From an uncultured beta proteobacterium (GTDB lineage Bacteria; Pseudomonadota; Gammaproteobacteria; Burkholderiales; Burkholderiaceae_C): 40,356 bases of DNA. Shown in pieces: positions 1 through 9,442 of the stretch; positions within the stretch are counted from its first letter, which is position 1, and every line of letters begins with the position of its first letter. Below the pieces are notes generated by a model. It was not told the origin of the DNA and did no database searches. It was given only the letters and a program-made list of their open reading frames with translations. The position numbers and the translations under genes were made by a program. The stretch spans positions 1 through 40,356 of the forward strand of contig CAINUX010000256.1 in assembly GCA_903853895.1 (NCBI GenBank). Direction: 5' to 3'.

Positions 1-289
1 GGTGCAGTTCATGGTGGCGCGCTTGACCATTGAGCACCGCGAACTGGAAGCTGTATGGAAACGGCTGGAGTCCGGCCTCAAGGCTGTGGCCAAGGGCCGC
101 GACAGCGACATCAACGTGGCCGACATTGATCTGCTGGTTACCCGCTACCGCGCGCACGCACAGTACGAAGAGTCCGAGTTCCTGCCCTTGTCCCAGACCA
201 TTTTGAGCCGCAACTCCAACCACATGGCAGCGCTCGGCATGTCCCTGCACATGCGCCACGCGCCAATGCGGGTTGTGCCTTACGGCTGA
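1..289 (+). CDS. Hemerythrin-like domain protein, 5'-truncated by the window
   Basis: This is the C-terminal part of a gene whose start lies before the window; the frame is open from base 2 to a TGA at 287-289. The visible 95 residues carry the helix signatures of the hemerythrin HHE cation-binding family: an IEHRELE helix near the start and HAQYEESEFLPL later, both offering His/Glu ligands for a di-iron centre. Family members bind O2, NO or iron, or act as sensors. The specific role cannot be told from half a domain. The next gene-like material downstream is degraded, so no operon context helps. Family call fairly sure, function unknown. Confidence 0.6.
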   Translation, partial: VQFMVARLTIEHRELEAVWKRLESGLKAVAKGRDSDINVADIDLLVTRYRAHAQYEESEFLPLSQTILSRNSNHMAALGMSLHMRHAPMRVVPYG

Positions 290-393
290 AATTAAGCCTA
301 ACTGGAATCGTTGCGCCAGCAAGTGCGTGGATGGTGGCACTACACCATTGGCCAACTGCAACTGCTGGTATAGCGAACTGGCTGGAAAAGCGG

Positions 394-528
394 TTACCGA
401 GACCAGGCATTTGCGACCCTTGTCTGCAACTCGGTCAGCACCGGCTGATAGGTCGCCAGAAACTCCACATAGCCCTGCGCCAACTGGTTCAGATTCCATG
501 CGCGCTGCACCAGTCGGCACTGGGGTGC
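394..528 (-). pseudogene. PaaX-like regulator remnant (short C-terminal-region fragment)
   Basis: On the minus strand, bases 528 to 394 encode about 44 residues ending in TAA, including RLVQRAWNLNQLAQGYVEF and then LATYQPVLTEL. The spacing of W, L, Y, F, P and L matches the segment of the PaaX phenylacetyl-CoA-responsive repressor around its CWHL...YETFI...PLVPLL region, as I recall the E. coli protein. Nothing upstream or downstream in the same frame continues the family, so this is a decayed piece rather than a gene. It abuts another decayed gene on the opposite strand. The call rests on a short match and is tentative. Confidence 0.35.
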
Positions 529-540
529 ACAAACACCCCC

Positions 541-923
541 ATACGTTGCACGGCGCCCAGTTGAAAATTGCCTGTGGCCAGACCGCGGGCCTGCTCGGGC
601 GCAACGGCATGGGCAAGAGCACGCTGATCCGCACGCTGCTAGGCCCTGTGGCGCAGCGCGACGGCCACATCACCCTCTTTGCAAGTACGCTTCGCGCTTC
701 AAGCCGCACGAGGTCGTCCGCCTCGGCGTGGCCTATGTGCCCGAGGGGCGCGGCGTGTTCCCGAAAGGGCGGCATCTCCACCCTGATCGTGGACCGCGAC
801 TACCGTCGGGTGTTGGCGCATGCCGACCAAGCTTTGGTGCTGCAAAAAGGGCAGGTGGTGTTGCAGGGCGCGGCGGAGGATGTGGCGGGCAGTGCGGCGC
901 TGGCGACCTACCTGGGGGTTTGA
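541..923 (+). pseudogene. Collapsed branched-chain amino acid-type ABC transporter ATPase (LivF-like)
   Basis: The Walker A region is intact (LLGRNGMGKSTLIRTLLG, about 585-640). After about base 690 the homology moves to another frame, where PHEVVRLGVAYVPEGRGVFP is read across about 698-760. It then returns to the first frame for LIVDRDYRRVLAHADQALVL and a QKGQVVLQG tail ending in TGA at 921-923. The ABC signature (LSGG) and Walker B segments, which should lie between the YVPEGRGVF and DRDYRRV pieces, are missing, so about 80 residues have been lost. LivF proteins are about 235 aa; this remnant covers about 125. It cannot make a working ATPase. Frame changes plus an internal deletion make pseudogene status clear. 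Confidence 0.7.
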
Positions 924-1097
924 GGTATTTTACAGAAGTCTTCAGAGGGAAATATGGCGGTAGACCCCGTGAAATATGCGCATGTAGCTACTATATTTGT
1001 AGCAAGCCGTTCGTTACGCTGGCCGCATTTCTGAGCACTCCCTTCGACCCGATGATCGCGGACGTCAAGTAGTGACGCAGGGTCAGCGCCTCAATGT
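924..1097. other. Intergenic stretch without a recognisable gene
   Basis: This lies between the LivF-like pseudogene and the 3' end of pmdC. The only structure I see is the small palindrome at 987-1003, listed as a partial dispersed repeat. I see no terminator with a T-run for the pmd operon here. Confidence 0.5.
987..1003. repeat. Partial dispersed repeat (palindrome module only)
   Basis: Arms GCTAC (987-991) and GTAGC (999-1003) with a 7-nt AT-rich centre, matching the palindrome module of the longer copies. It lies downstream of the pmdC 3' end. Confidence 0.45.
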
Positions 1098-2060
1098 CTA
1101 CGTTGAACCCGCCAGTTGCAACTCCAGATCGTGAAGCACCTGGTAGCAGGGCAGCACGCTGGCCACGCTGCTGTTTGGCTGGCGGCCTTCGCGGATGGCG
1201 GCGAAGAACTCGCGGTCCTGCAGCTCGATGCCGTTCATGGACACATCTACCTTGGATACATCGATTTTTTCTTCCTTGCCATTGAACAAGTCGTCGTAGC
1301 GCGCGAGGTAGGTCGCGCTGTCGCCGATGTAGCGGAAGAAGGTGCCCAGGGGGCCGTCGTTGTTGAAGCTCAAACTCAGCGTACAGATGGCGCCGTTGGC
1401 GGCCTTGAGCTGGATGCTCATGTCCATCGCAATGCCCAACGCGGGGTGAATCGGTCCCTGGATGGCGTTGGCTTTGACGATGGGGCTGCCGCACTGGTAG
1501 GCGAACAGGTCCACCGTGTGGGCCGCGTGGTGCCACAGCAGGTGGTCGGTCCAGCTACGGGCCTGGCCCAGCGCGTTCATGTTGGTGCGGCGGAAGAAGT
1601 AGGTCTGCACATCCATTTGCTGGATGTTGAAGCGGCCAGCCGTGACTTCCTTGTGCACGTACTGGTGGCTGGGGTTGAAGCGGCGGGTGTGGCCGCACAT
1701 GGCAACCAGGCCGCTGCGCTGGGCCATGGCCACTACGTCTTGCGCACCCTGCAACGAGTCTGCCAGCGGAATCTCCACCTGCACGTGTTTGCCCGCCTTC
1801 AGGCAGGCGATGCTTTGCGCGGCGTGCATCTGGGTGGGTGTGCACAGGATGACGGCGTCCACCTCTTGCAAGGCCAGGCTGTCCTCCAGGTTAGTGGTGA
1901 CGTGGCCAATGCCGTATTTGGTCGCAATCTCCTGGGTCTTCTCCAGATCGCGGCTGATCAACGAGACGACTTCCACGCCTTCGACATTCTTGATGCCGTC
2001 CAGATGCTTGATGCCGAAGGCACCGGCGCCAGCGAGGGCGACTTTGATGGTTTTTGTCAT
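1098..2060 (-). CDS. pmdC: 4-carboxy-2-hydroxymuconate-6-semialdehyde dehydrogenase
   Basis: A 320-aa Gfo/Idh/MocA-family NAD(P)-dependent oxidoreductase, homologous to LigC/PmdC. It oxidises the cyclised ring-cleavage product of protocatechuate (CHMS hemiacetal) to 2-pyrone-4,6-dicarboxylate. The N-terminal Rossmann glycine motif VALAGAGAFGIKH is at residues 7-19, followed by VDAVILCTPTQMHA and the family's KAGKHVQVEIPLA segment, where this branch replaces the common EKP with EIP. The C-terminal half is the alpha/beta substrate domain. It is the last gene of the operon, starting 2 bp after the pmdB stop. The function follows from both family and the exact pmdEFDABC gene order. Confidence 0.9.
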   Translation of the reverse strand: MTKTIKVALAGAGAFGIKHLDGIKNVEGVEVVSLISRDLEKTQEIATKYGIGHVTTNLEDSLALQEVDAVILCTPTQMHAAQSIACLKAGKHVQVEIPLADSLQGAQDVVAMAQRSGLVAMCGHTRRFNPSHQYVHKEVTAGRFNIQQMDVQTYFFRRTNMNALGQARSWTDHLLWHHAAHTVDLFAYQCGSPIVKANAIQGPIHPALGIAMDMSIQLKAANGAICTLSLSFNNDGPLGTFFRYIGDSATYLARYDDLFNGKEEKIDVSKVDVSMNGIELQDREFFAAIREGRQPNSSVASVLPCYQVLHDLELQLAGST

Positions 2061-2062
2061 GG

Positions 2063-3365
<1,303 letters not shown>

Positions 3366-3367
3366 GG

Positions 3368-4273
3368 CTAGCTCCAGTACAAACGCGTGGGGTTGTCCAC
3401 CAGCAGCTTGCGCTGCAGTTCCGCCGTGGTGGCAATCTGCGGAATGAAGTCCACCAGCAGGCCATCATCGGGCATATGGTCCTTGAGGTTGGGGTGCGGC
3501 CAGTCGGTGCCCCACAGCACGCGGTCCGGGAAGGTCTCGACCAGGTGTTTGGCAAAGGGCACCACGTCTTGGTAGGCATGCTGCTCGCCGTTCAAGGCCT
3601 TGGGGCCGGTGACGCTGAGCCGCTCGGGGCAGCTCACCTTGCTCCAGATATTGCTGTGCTCGCGCATCATCTTCACAAACAGCGCGAACTCCGGTCCATC
3701 CACAGGCTTGCTGACATCGGGGCGGCCCATGTGGTCGACCACCACCGTGGTCGGCAGCGCGGTGAAAAAGTCATACAGCTCGGGCAAATCTTGCGCCTCG
3801 AAGTACACCACCACATGCCAGCCCAGCGGCGCGATGCGGTTGGCAATCTCCAGCAACACCTCGCGCGGCGTGAAGTCGGCCAGACGCCTGACGAAGTTGA
3901 AGCGCGTGCCGCGTACACCGGCGGCGTGCATGTCCTGCAACTCGGCATCCGTCACATCGCGCTTCACGGTAGCCACGCCGCGCGCCTTGTTTTTGGACGC
4001 TCTCAAAGCATCGACCAGCGCACGGTTGTCCGAGCCGTGGCAGGTGGCCTGCACGATGACGTTCTTCTCGAACCCCAGATGGTCGCGCAGCGCAAACAAC
4101 TGTTCCTTGGACGCGTCACACGGCGTGTATTTGCGCTCCGGCGCATAGGGGAATTGGTCGCCGGGGCCGAACACATGGCAGTGCGCGTCCACGCTGCCGG
4201 GTGGTAGCTGAAAGCGCGGCTTGCTGGGGCCGGTGTACCAGTCCAGCCAGCCAGGGGTCTTGGTGAATTCCAT
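3368..4273 (-). CDS. pmdD: 2-pyrone-4,6-dicarboxylate hydrolase
   Basis: A 301-aa amidohydrolase-superfamily enzyme of the LigI/PmdD type. It opens 2-pyrone-4,6-dicarboxylate to 4-oxalomesaconate. Motifs visible are the N-terminal metal-binding-like VDAHCHVFGPGDQFPYAPE, GVRGTRFNFVRR, VVVDHMGRPD and the C-terminal WGTDWPHPN with the catalytic Asp. LigI proteins act without a required metal, which fits a deviating set of ligands. It is separated from pmdF upstream by a 171-bp gap, the only sizeable gap inside the operon, which holds a strong hairpin and a dispersed repeat. Confidence 0.9.
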   Translation of the reverse strand: MEFTKTPGWLDWYTGPSKPRFQLPPGSVDAHCHVFGPGDQFPYAPERKYTPCDASKEQLFALRDHLGFEKNVIVQATCHGSDNRALVDALRASKNKARGVATVKRDVTDAELQDMHAAGVRGTRFNFVRRLADFTPREVLLEIANRIAPLGWHVVVYFEAQDLPELYDFFTALPTTVVVDHMGRPDVSKPVDGPEFALFVKMMREHSNIWSKVSCPERLSVTGPKALNGEQHAYQDVVPFAKHLVETFPDRVLWGTDWPHPNLKDHMPDDGLLVDFIPQIATTAELQRKLLVDNPTRLYWS

Positions 4274-4289
4274 AGGGTTCCTGATTATT

Positions 4290-4344
4290 GCTATCGATAA
4301 GATAGCTGCTTACGCAATATCCAAGAGGGCAAGAGGCCGATTTG
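4290..4344. repeat. Dispersed repeat copy, full length
   Basis: This is the best-preserved copy of the window's dispersed repeat, with two modules. The first is a palindrome with arms GCTATC (4290-4295) and GATAGC (4301-4306). The second is a conserved block reading TGCTTACGCAATAT, then AAGAGGGCAAGAGGCCGATT. It lies in the pmdF-pmdD gap, 17 bp upstream of the pmdD start. Confidence 0.65.
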
Positions 4345-4359
4345 TCAAAGTGCCACAAG

Positions 4360-4441
4360 CCTGGGCGGTAGAGCGTTCTGTGTAGGTAAAGGAGGAGGCC
4401 GAAGGCCGGGGGACACGGAACAGAACGCTCTGCCGCCCAGG
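4360..4441. other. Long intercistronic hairpin in the pmd operon
   Basis: Bases 4360-4381 and 4420-4441 form a 22-nt inverted repeat, with one T/G position that would give a G-U pair on one strand. The 38-nt loop contains a second small hairpin, GGCC-GAA-GGCC, at about 4398-4408. On the pmd transcript the structure begins 3 nt after the pmdF stop codon. There is no T-run after it, so it does not look like a simple terminator. A processing/stability element or partial attenuator between pmdEF and pmdDABC is my inference. Confidence 0.75.
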
Positions 4442-4444
4442 CGT

Positions 4445-5134
4445 CTAGTCCACATAACGCAGCCCGGCCTTCGCCAAGCCTTCGCGCATCTTGTAGTAAT
4501 CCAGTCCCAAAACCCCCGAGGCAAAGATGGCGCGTTTATCACCTTCGTTGGCTTCACGCGCCTCGGCTGCATCCGCGACTTGCTGGGCAATGGCCGCCGG
4601 CACCACAACCACGCCATCGATATCGGCAATCACCACATCACCCGGGTTGACCTGGGTACCCGCGCACACCACGGGAATGTTGACCGAGCCCAAAGTCGCC
4701 TTGATCGTGCCCTTTGCATGGATGGCCTTGCTGAACACCGGGAATTTCATGTCCGTCAGGTCCTTCACGTCACGCACACCACCGTCAATGATCAGGCCCA
4801 CCGCACCGCGCGCCTGGAACGAGGTGGCCAGCAGGTCGCCAAAGAAGCCGTCGGCGTTGTCGGTGGTGCAGGCGGCTACGGCCACATCACCGGGCTGCAG
4901 CTGCTCGGCGGCCACGTGCATCATCCAGTTGTCGCCAGGCTGCAGCAGTATGGTGACCGCCGTGCCGCAGATGCGGGCTTCGTTGTAGATGGGGCGCATG
5001 TAGGGCTTCATCAGGCCGACGCGTCCCATGGCCTCGTGGATGGTGGCCACGCCGAAGCGGGACAGCTTGTCGACGGCGGCGCGGTCAGCGCGGGTGATGT
5101 TGCGTTTGACGATGCCTAAGGTATTCATGGTCAT
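4445..5134 (-). CDS. pmdF: 4-carboxy-4-hydroxy-2-oxoadipate aldolase (HMG/CHA aldolase)
   Basis: A 229-aa RraA-like fold aldolase (LigK/PmdF family). It splits 4-carboxy-4-hydroxy-2-oxoadipate into pyruvate and oxaloacetate with a divalent metal, the last step of the 4,5-cleavage route. Key segments are [16 protein letters not shown] near the N-terminus, [20 protein letters not shown] with the family's GxxxGDLLA-like loop, and [12 protein letters not shown] with the conserved GGxRD of this family. The ATG at 5134 overlaps the pmdE stop (ATGA), indicating coupled translation. A second ATG 6 bp downstream is possible. Confidence 0.9.
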   Translation of the reverse strand: MTMNTLGIVKRNITRADRAAVDKLSRFGVATIHEAMGRVGLMKPYMRPIYNEARICGTAVTILLQPGDNWMMHVAAEQLQPGDVAVAACTTDNADGFFGDLLATSFQARGAVGLIIDGGVRDVKDLTDMKFPVFSKAIHAKGTIKATLGSVNIPVVCAGTQVNPGDVVIADIDGVVVVPAAIAQQVADAAEAREANEGDKRAIFASGVLGLDYYKMREGLAKAGLRYVD

Positions 5135-6159
5135 TGGCCTTTCGCTTTCAATGCAACATCCAGCCGCGGGAACACGCGCCGGGCATTACCTTCATAAATC
5201 TGGTGACGGTCCGCAGCACTGAGGATCTTGGACGCCTCGATGTAGCGCTTGGTGTCGTCGTAATAGTTGCCGGTCTCGGGGTCGATTCCGCGCACGGCGC
5301 CAATCATCTCGCTGGCAAACAGCACGTTCTTCACCGGAATCACAGTGTTGAGCAGGTCGATGCCAGGCTGGTGGTAGACGCAGGTGTCGAAGAAAATGTT
5401 GTTAAGCAGGTGGTCCTGCAACAGTGGCTTCTTCAGTTCCTGAGCCAGACCCCGGAAACGGCCCCAGTGATAAGGCACCGCACCTCCGCCATGCGGGATC
5501 AAAAACTTCAACGTCGGGAATTCCTTGAACAGATCGCTGTTCAGGCATTGCATGAATGCTGTCGTGTCGGCATTCAGGTAGTGCGCGCCGGTGGTGTGAA
5601 AGCAGGCGTTGCAACTGGTGGATACGTGGATCATGGCGGGAATGTCGTACTCCACCATCTTCTCGTAAATGGGGTACCAGGCCTTGTCGCTCAATGGCGG
5701 CGAGGTCCAGTGACCGCCCGACGGATCGGGGTTCAGGTTGATGCCGACGTTGCCGTATTCCTTGACGCACTTTTCCAACTCGGGGATGCAGCTGGCGGGG
5801 TTGACACCTGGGCTTTGCGGCAGCATGGCCACCGGCACAAAGGGACTAGGGAAAAGCTGGCTGACGCGGTAGCACAGCTCGTTGCAGATGGCAGCCCAGG
5901 TGCTGGACACATTGAAGTCGCCGATGTGATGCGCCATGAAGCTGGCGCGCGGGCTGAACAGCGTCAGGTCGCTGCCGCGCTCTTTCATCAGGCGCAGCTG
6001 GTTGGTCTCGATGGACTCGCGCAACTCGTCGTCGCTGATTTTCAAGTCGGACACTTTGGGCATCACGGATGCGTCCTTGATGCCGGCAATCTGCTGGTTG
6101 CGCCAGGTTTCCAGCGCCTTGGGGGCCGTGGTGTAGTGGCCGTGGCAGTCGATGATCAT
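5131..6159 (-). CDS. pmdE: 4-oxalomesaconate hydratase
   Basis: A 342-aa amidohydrolase-superfamily protein of the LigJ/PmdE group. It hydrates 4-oxalomesaconate to 4-carboxy-4-hydroxy-2-oxoadipate. It shows the zinc-binding start [11 protein letters not shown] (HxH), [31 protein letters not shown] with a conserved His, and [18 protein letters not shown] chose ATG at 6159, which follows a good Shine-Dalgarno (GAGGAG, 6168-6173) at proper spacing and puts the HxH motif at the family position. An upstream in-frame start at 6183 would precede this ribosome site and is less likely. Confidence 0.9.
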   Translation of the reverse strand: MIIDCHGHYTTAPKALETWRNQQIAGIKDASVMPKVSDLKISDDELRESIETNQLRLMKERGSDLTLFSPRASFMAHHIGDFNVSSTWAAICNELCYRVSQLFPSPFVPVAMLPQSPGVNPASCIPELEKCVKEYGNVGINLNPDPSGGHWTSPPLSDKAWYPIYEKMVEYDIPAMIHVSTSCNACFHTTGAHYLNADTTAFMQCLNSDLFKEFPTLKFLIPHGGGAVPYHWGRFRGLAQELKKPLLQDHLLNNIFFDTCVYHQPGIDLLNTVIPVKNVLFASEMIGAVRGIDPETGNYYDDTKRYIEASKILSAADRHQIYEGNARRVFPRLDVALKAKGQ

Positions 6160-6252
6160 GGAAGTCTCCTCAGGTTCAAACATTCAACAGTAAGCCACTA
6201 GGCGCGACCCGCAACGCACGAGAGGGCCCAAGCAACATGTGGGGGTGTCATC

Positions 6253-6963
6253 TCAAGCGGGTTCCATGCCCTGGCGGCGCTTGGCTTTTGCCGCCTCGGG
6301 TGACACCATGAAGTCCAGCAAGGCGTTGACGTCTTCAACTCGGGTGCACGCACTTGTCATGGCGGCGGAAAAGGTAGTCGTGATTTGTATGGCCGGTGGC
6401 AGCGGGCCGACGATGGCGATGCCATCCACATGGATCAACTCGCTGAGTTGCTGGAAACCCAGCGCGACGTCGCCCTTGGCGACCAGGCTACCCACCGGCA
6501 CGCCGGTTGGGGCGGTGATGATGCGGTCCTTGATCTGTTCTGCAATGCCCCAGCGCTCAAATAACTGGGCCAGGGCCACACCGCTGGGGCCGCTGGAATA
6601 GCCGAGTGTCGGCGCGGCCAGCACGGCTTGTCGCACCGCGTCTTCGCTGCTGATATCTGGTTGAGGCGTGCCGGCGCGCACAGCAACGGCCACGCCGGAG
6701 TGCACCAGGTCCACGACGCTGTCGGGGCGCAGGTGACCGGATGCCACGAGTTTGGCGATGGCGTCACTTGCCAGGATGATCACATCTAAGGTCTCACCGG
6801 CCTGCACGCGTTTGGCCGCGTCCACACCACCCACCGCCGCGATGAACACGGACTGGCCGGTCCGCTGGGCGTAGGCGGCCGTTAGCTCGGACAGCAACTG
6901 GCGTGTGGCCATCGACGAGATGCCGGTGAGGGGGCCCCGTGCAGGGGAGGCAGTTGATTGCAT
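6253..6963 (-). CDS. ModA-like substrate-binding protein without an export signal
   Basis: A 236-aa protein of the molybdate/type-2 periplasmic binding fold family: SSMATRQLLSELTAAYAQRT, an AGETLDVIILASDAIAKL segment, then GVAVAVRAGTPQPDI and GPSGVALAQLFERWGI. The N-terminus (MQSTASPARGPLTG) has no hydrophobic signal sequence, so it may act in the cytoplasm, for example as a ligand sensor, or its start may be misread. No ABC permease or ATPase gene is nearby. It is the first gene after the divergent promoter region and runs into pmdE after a 93-bp gap. I cannot assign its ligand; an aromatic acid is a guess from context. Confidence 0.7.
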   Translation of the reverse strand: MQSTASPARGPLTGISSMATRQLLSELTAAYAQRTGQSVFIAAVGGVDAAKRVQAGETLDVIILASDAIAKLVASGHLRPDSVVDLVHSGVAVAVRAGTPQPDISSEDAVRQAVLAAPTLGYSSGPSGVALAQLFERWGIAEQIKDRIITAPTGVPVGSLVAKGDVALGFQQLSELIHVDGIAIVGPLPPAIQITTTFSAAMTSACTRVEDVNALLDFMVSPEAAKAKRRQGMEPA

Positions 6964-7067
6964 GGGCGCAATTTTGAACGCTGGCTCTCCGCTTGGTAAG
7001 CCCGGGCACCTACTATCAGTTATTGCAAATTGGCATAATCAAACTCTGGTTATTCATATGGAGCGGT
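6964..7067. promoter_or_regulatory. Divergent pmd/pmdR regulatory region with a candidate LysR operator
   Basis: This 104-bp region separates the minus-strand pmd unit from the plus-strand LysR gene. At 7020-7038 there is an AT-rich imperfect dyad, TTATTGC / GCATAA around AAATTG, containing an ATTGC-N6-GCAT core that fits the T-N11-A form of LysR-type boxes. LysR regulators typically bind such sites between themselves and their target operon. Exact -35/-10 boxes are not convincing by eye. Confidence 0.5.
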
Positions 7068-7982
7068 ATGGACCTCAAGCAACTGGAATACTTCGTGCGC
7101 GTAGCCGAACTCGGCAGCTTCACCCGAGCCGCCGTTGCGCTGGACATCGCGCAGCCCGCGCTGAGCCGCCAGGTGCGGCTGCTGGAAGTGGAGTTGCGGC
7201 AAACCCTGTTGACCCGCAATGGTCGCGGGGCGGTACCCACCGAAGCCGGCAAGTTGCTGCTGGCGCATGGCCGCGGCATCTTGCACCAGGTGGAGCGGGC
7301 CAAGGAAGAGCTGGGCCGGGTGCGGGGTTCTCTCGCAGGGCGGGTGGCCGTGGGCCTGCCCACCAGCGTGGCGCGGATGCTGACCGTGCCCTTGACGCGG
7401 GCGTTTCGCCAGCAAATGCCGGATGCCACGATTTCCATCAGTGAGGGGCTGTCGGTTGCAATGCAGGACTCACTGGTCAACGGGCGTCTGGACATTGCCG
7501 TGCTGTACAACGCCCAGTCCAGCGCCGAAATCGAGACCGTCCCATTGCAAGATGAGGACCTGTTGCTGGTGCAGATGCGTCCCCCCGGTTTGCTGGAAGA
7601 CCCGGCGCCCGGGTCCATTGCTTTGCCCGAGGTGGCCCAGTTGCCGCTGGTGATTCCCAGTCGGCCCAACGCCATTCGCATGCAGGTGGAGGCCGAAATG
7701 GCCAACATCGGTTGTCGCCCGAAAATTGCGCTGGAGATCGACGGTGTATCGGCCATTCTGGACCTGGTGGCGGACGGCGCCGGCTGCGCCGTGTTGTCTC
7801 GCAATGCGGTGGCCCACTCCGTACGTCCGTCGGCGTTTTCGGTGCGCGCCATTCATGAGCCCGTGCTGCGGACCAAGCTGTCATTGGCCACCAGTTCCCT
7901 GCGACCCACCACACTCACCCAGCAGGCCACACTGGCGCTGATCCGCCAGACGGCAGAGGCGGTCATGCGCAATGGCTGCTGA
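7068..7982 (+). CDS. pmdR: LysR-type transcriptional regulator of the protocatechuate operon
   Basis: A 304-aa LysR-family regulator. Residues 1-60 form the winged helix-turn-helix (MDLKQLEYFVRVAELGSFTR, then AQPALSRQVRLLEVEL with the recognition helix). The remainder is the co-inducer-binding domain, with GRLDIAVLYN and LDLVADGAGCAVLSRNAV. I chose ATG 7068: it gives the standard LysR N-terminus and has GGAG just upstream (7060-7063); the open frame before it has no family match. Divergent placement next to the pmd genes suggests it activates them in response to a pathway intermediate, as PmdR does in Comamonas. The symbol rests on context. Confidence 0.85.
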   Translation: MDLKQLEYFVRVAELGSFTRAAVALDIAQPALSRQVRLLEVELRQTLLTRNGRGAVPTEAGKLLLAHGRGILHQVERAKEELGRVRGSLAGRVAVGLPTSVARMLTVPLTRAFRQQMPDATISISEGLSVAMQDSLVNGRLDIAVLYNAQSSAEIETVPLQDEDLLLVQMRPPGLLEDPAPGSIALPEVAQLPLVIPSRPNAIRMQVEAEMANIGCRPKIALEIDGVSAILDLVADGAGCAVLSRNAVAHSVRPSAFSVRAIHEPVLRTKLSLATSSLRPTTLTQQATLALIRQTAEAVMRNGC

Positions 7983-8011
7983 ATTGGTCCTCTTCGTAAG
8001 GCAGGTTGCCC

Positions 8012-8806
8012 CTATCGGCCGATCGCGAACACAGTGGGCTGGGTGTTTTCTACCGTCCAGGATTTGTGTTTCCAGTTTTTTACGATGTCGCTGTGGCAGG
8101 CGGCGTTGTCCAGCGTTAGCCCACTGGCGGTGGCCAGGCGGGTGTTGTGCTGCAGGGTCTGCAGTAGCGCTTGCTGCATGGCCACGTTGCGATACGGCGT
8201 TTCGATGAACAGCTGGGTTTGCCCGGTTTTGAGGGCCAGGGTTTCCAGTTCCCGAATGCGCTGGGCGCGTTCTGCGGGCGTGCTGGGCAGGTAGCCGACA
8301 AAGGCAAAATTTTGCCCATTCAGGCCGCTGGCGGCCAATGCCAACAGCAGGGACACCGGCCCCACCAGCGGAACTACCGGTACGCCCAGATCGTGGGCCG
8401 CACGAACCACCGATGAACCCGGGTCCGCAATCGCCGGCATGCCCGCTTCGCTGACAAGTCCGATGTTCTCACCCCGCAATGCAGCCTGCAGTAGAGGGCG
8501 CGCATCGAACTGGCCCTGGTGGTCGCCTTTTTTGTGGACTGCGTGGGGAAGCTCCTGCAGGGTCATGGCCTGCAAAGGCTGGCACAGTGGGTGGGTTTCG
8601 GCGATGCGTTTGAGGTAGGCGCGGGTGGATTTGGCGTTTTCACAGATCCAGTGTTTGAGCGACGCGGCGATGACCAGCGTTCCATTGGGCATGACCTGGT
8701 CGATTGCAGCCTGGGTGTCGCACCCAAAATCCAGAGGGGCTGGTACCAGGTACAGGGTGCCGGGTGCGCTTTCGCCGAGCTTGGCAGTGGGAGTTGGCGA
8801 GTTCAT
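8012..8806 (-). CDS. RsmI-like SAM-dependent methyltransferase (tetrapyrrole methylase fold)
   Basis: A 264-aa protein of the COG0313 group. It keeps the fold's landmarks GTLYLVPAPL, LVSEAGMPAIADPGSSVVR, GPVSLLLALAASGLNGQNFAFVGYLP and LFIETPYRN. It departs from true RsmI (16S rRNA C1402 2'-O-methyltransferase): the usual VATPIGNLGDIT start is changed and the middle contains KHWICENAKSTRAYLKR. It therefore looks like the second, divergent paralogue of the family, and its substrate is not known to me. ATG 8806 overlaps the maf stop by 4 bp, so the two genes are coupled. It converges on pmdR with a 29-bp gap. Confidence 0.8.
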   Translation of the reverse strand: MNSPTPTAKLGESAPGTLYLVPAPLDFGCDTQAAIDQVMPNGTLVIAASLKHWICENAKSTRAYLKRIAETHPLCQPLQAMTLQELPHAVHKKGDHQGQFDARPLLQAALRGENIGLVSEAGMPAIADPGSSVVRAAHDLGVPVVPLVGPVSLLLALAASGLNGQNFAFVGYLPSTPAERAQRIRELETLALKTGQTQLFIETPYRNVAMQQALLQTLQHNTRLATASGLTLDNAACHSDIVKNWKHKSWTVENTQPTVFAIGR

Positions 8807-9417
8807 GCGTGTGTGCGCTGGCGCGTCAGCAGTTGAATGCCGGCGGCCCGCAGCATCCGGCTGGTGCGAATCAAGGGCAAGCCAACCAACGCCGTGGGGT
8901 CATCGTTTTCAATGGCGTCCAGCAGCGCTATGCCCAGTCCTTCGCTTTTGGCGCTGCCAGCGCAGTCATAGGGCTGCTCCTGGCGCAGATAGTTTTCGAT
9001 CTCTGTGTCGCCCAAGTCGCGGAACGTGACCTTGACCGGAGCCAGATCCTGCTGGCAGAAGCCGCTGTCCAGGCACACCACGGCCAGGGCCGTCTGAAAA
9101 ATCACCGTCTTGCCGCGCATCTGGCGCAATTGCGAGGTCGCCCGCTCGTGGTTGCCGGGCTTGCCCAGCGCGTGTCCGTCCAGGTCGGCGACCTGGTCCG
9201 AACCAATCACCACGCAGTCTGGAAATCGCTGCGCGACCGCATGCGCCTTGGCCAGCGCCAGGCGACGGGCCAGCTCTGCGGGACTTTCACCTGGCAGAGG
9301 TGTTTCGTCCACGTGCGGTGATTCCACGGAGAAGGGGATACGCAAGCGGCCCAGCAATTCGCGCCGGTACGCGGAGGTGGATCCGAGGATCAGTTTTCGG
9401 TTGGAAATGTCTGGCAT
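8803..9417 (-). CDS. Maf-like nucleotide pyrophosphatase (YceF type)
   Basis: A 204-aa Maf/HAM1-superfamily protein. It hydrolyses non-canonical or modified nucleoside triphosphates; the YceF branch prefers m7GTP. Visible are the start LILGSTSAYRRELLGRL with the conserved SxSxxRxxLL signature, HVDETPLPGESP, CVVIGSDQVADLDG with the catalytic Asp region, GKPGNHERA and the late SAKSEGLGIALLD. The gene is divergent from yceD, 25 bp away, an arrangement usual in proteobacteria upstream of rpmF. Confidence 0.88.
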   Translation of the reverse strand: MPDISNRKLILGSTSAYRRELLGRLRIPFSVESPHVDETPLPGESPAELARRLALAKAHAVAQRFPDCVVIGSDQVADLDGHALGKPGNHERATSQLRQMRGKTVIFQTALAVVCLDSGFCQQDLAPVKVTFRDLGDTEIENYLRQEQPYDCAGSAKSEGLGIALLDAIENDDPTALVGLPLIRTSRMLRAAGIQLLTRQRTHA

Positions 9418-9442
9418 GGCCCGATTCTCTTACACTGCGCGG

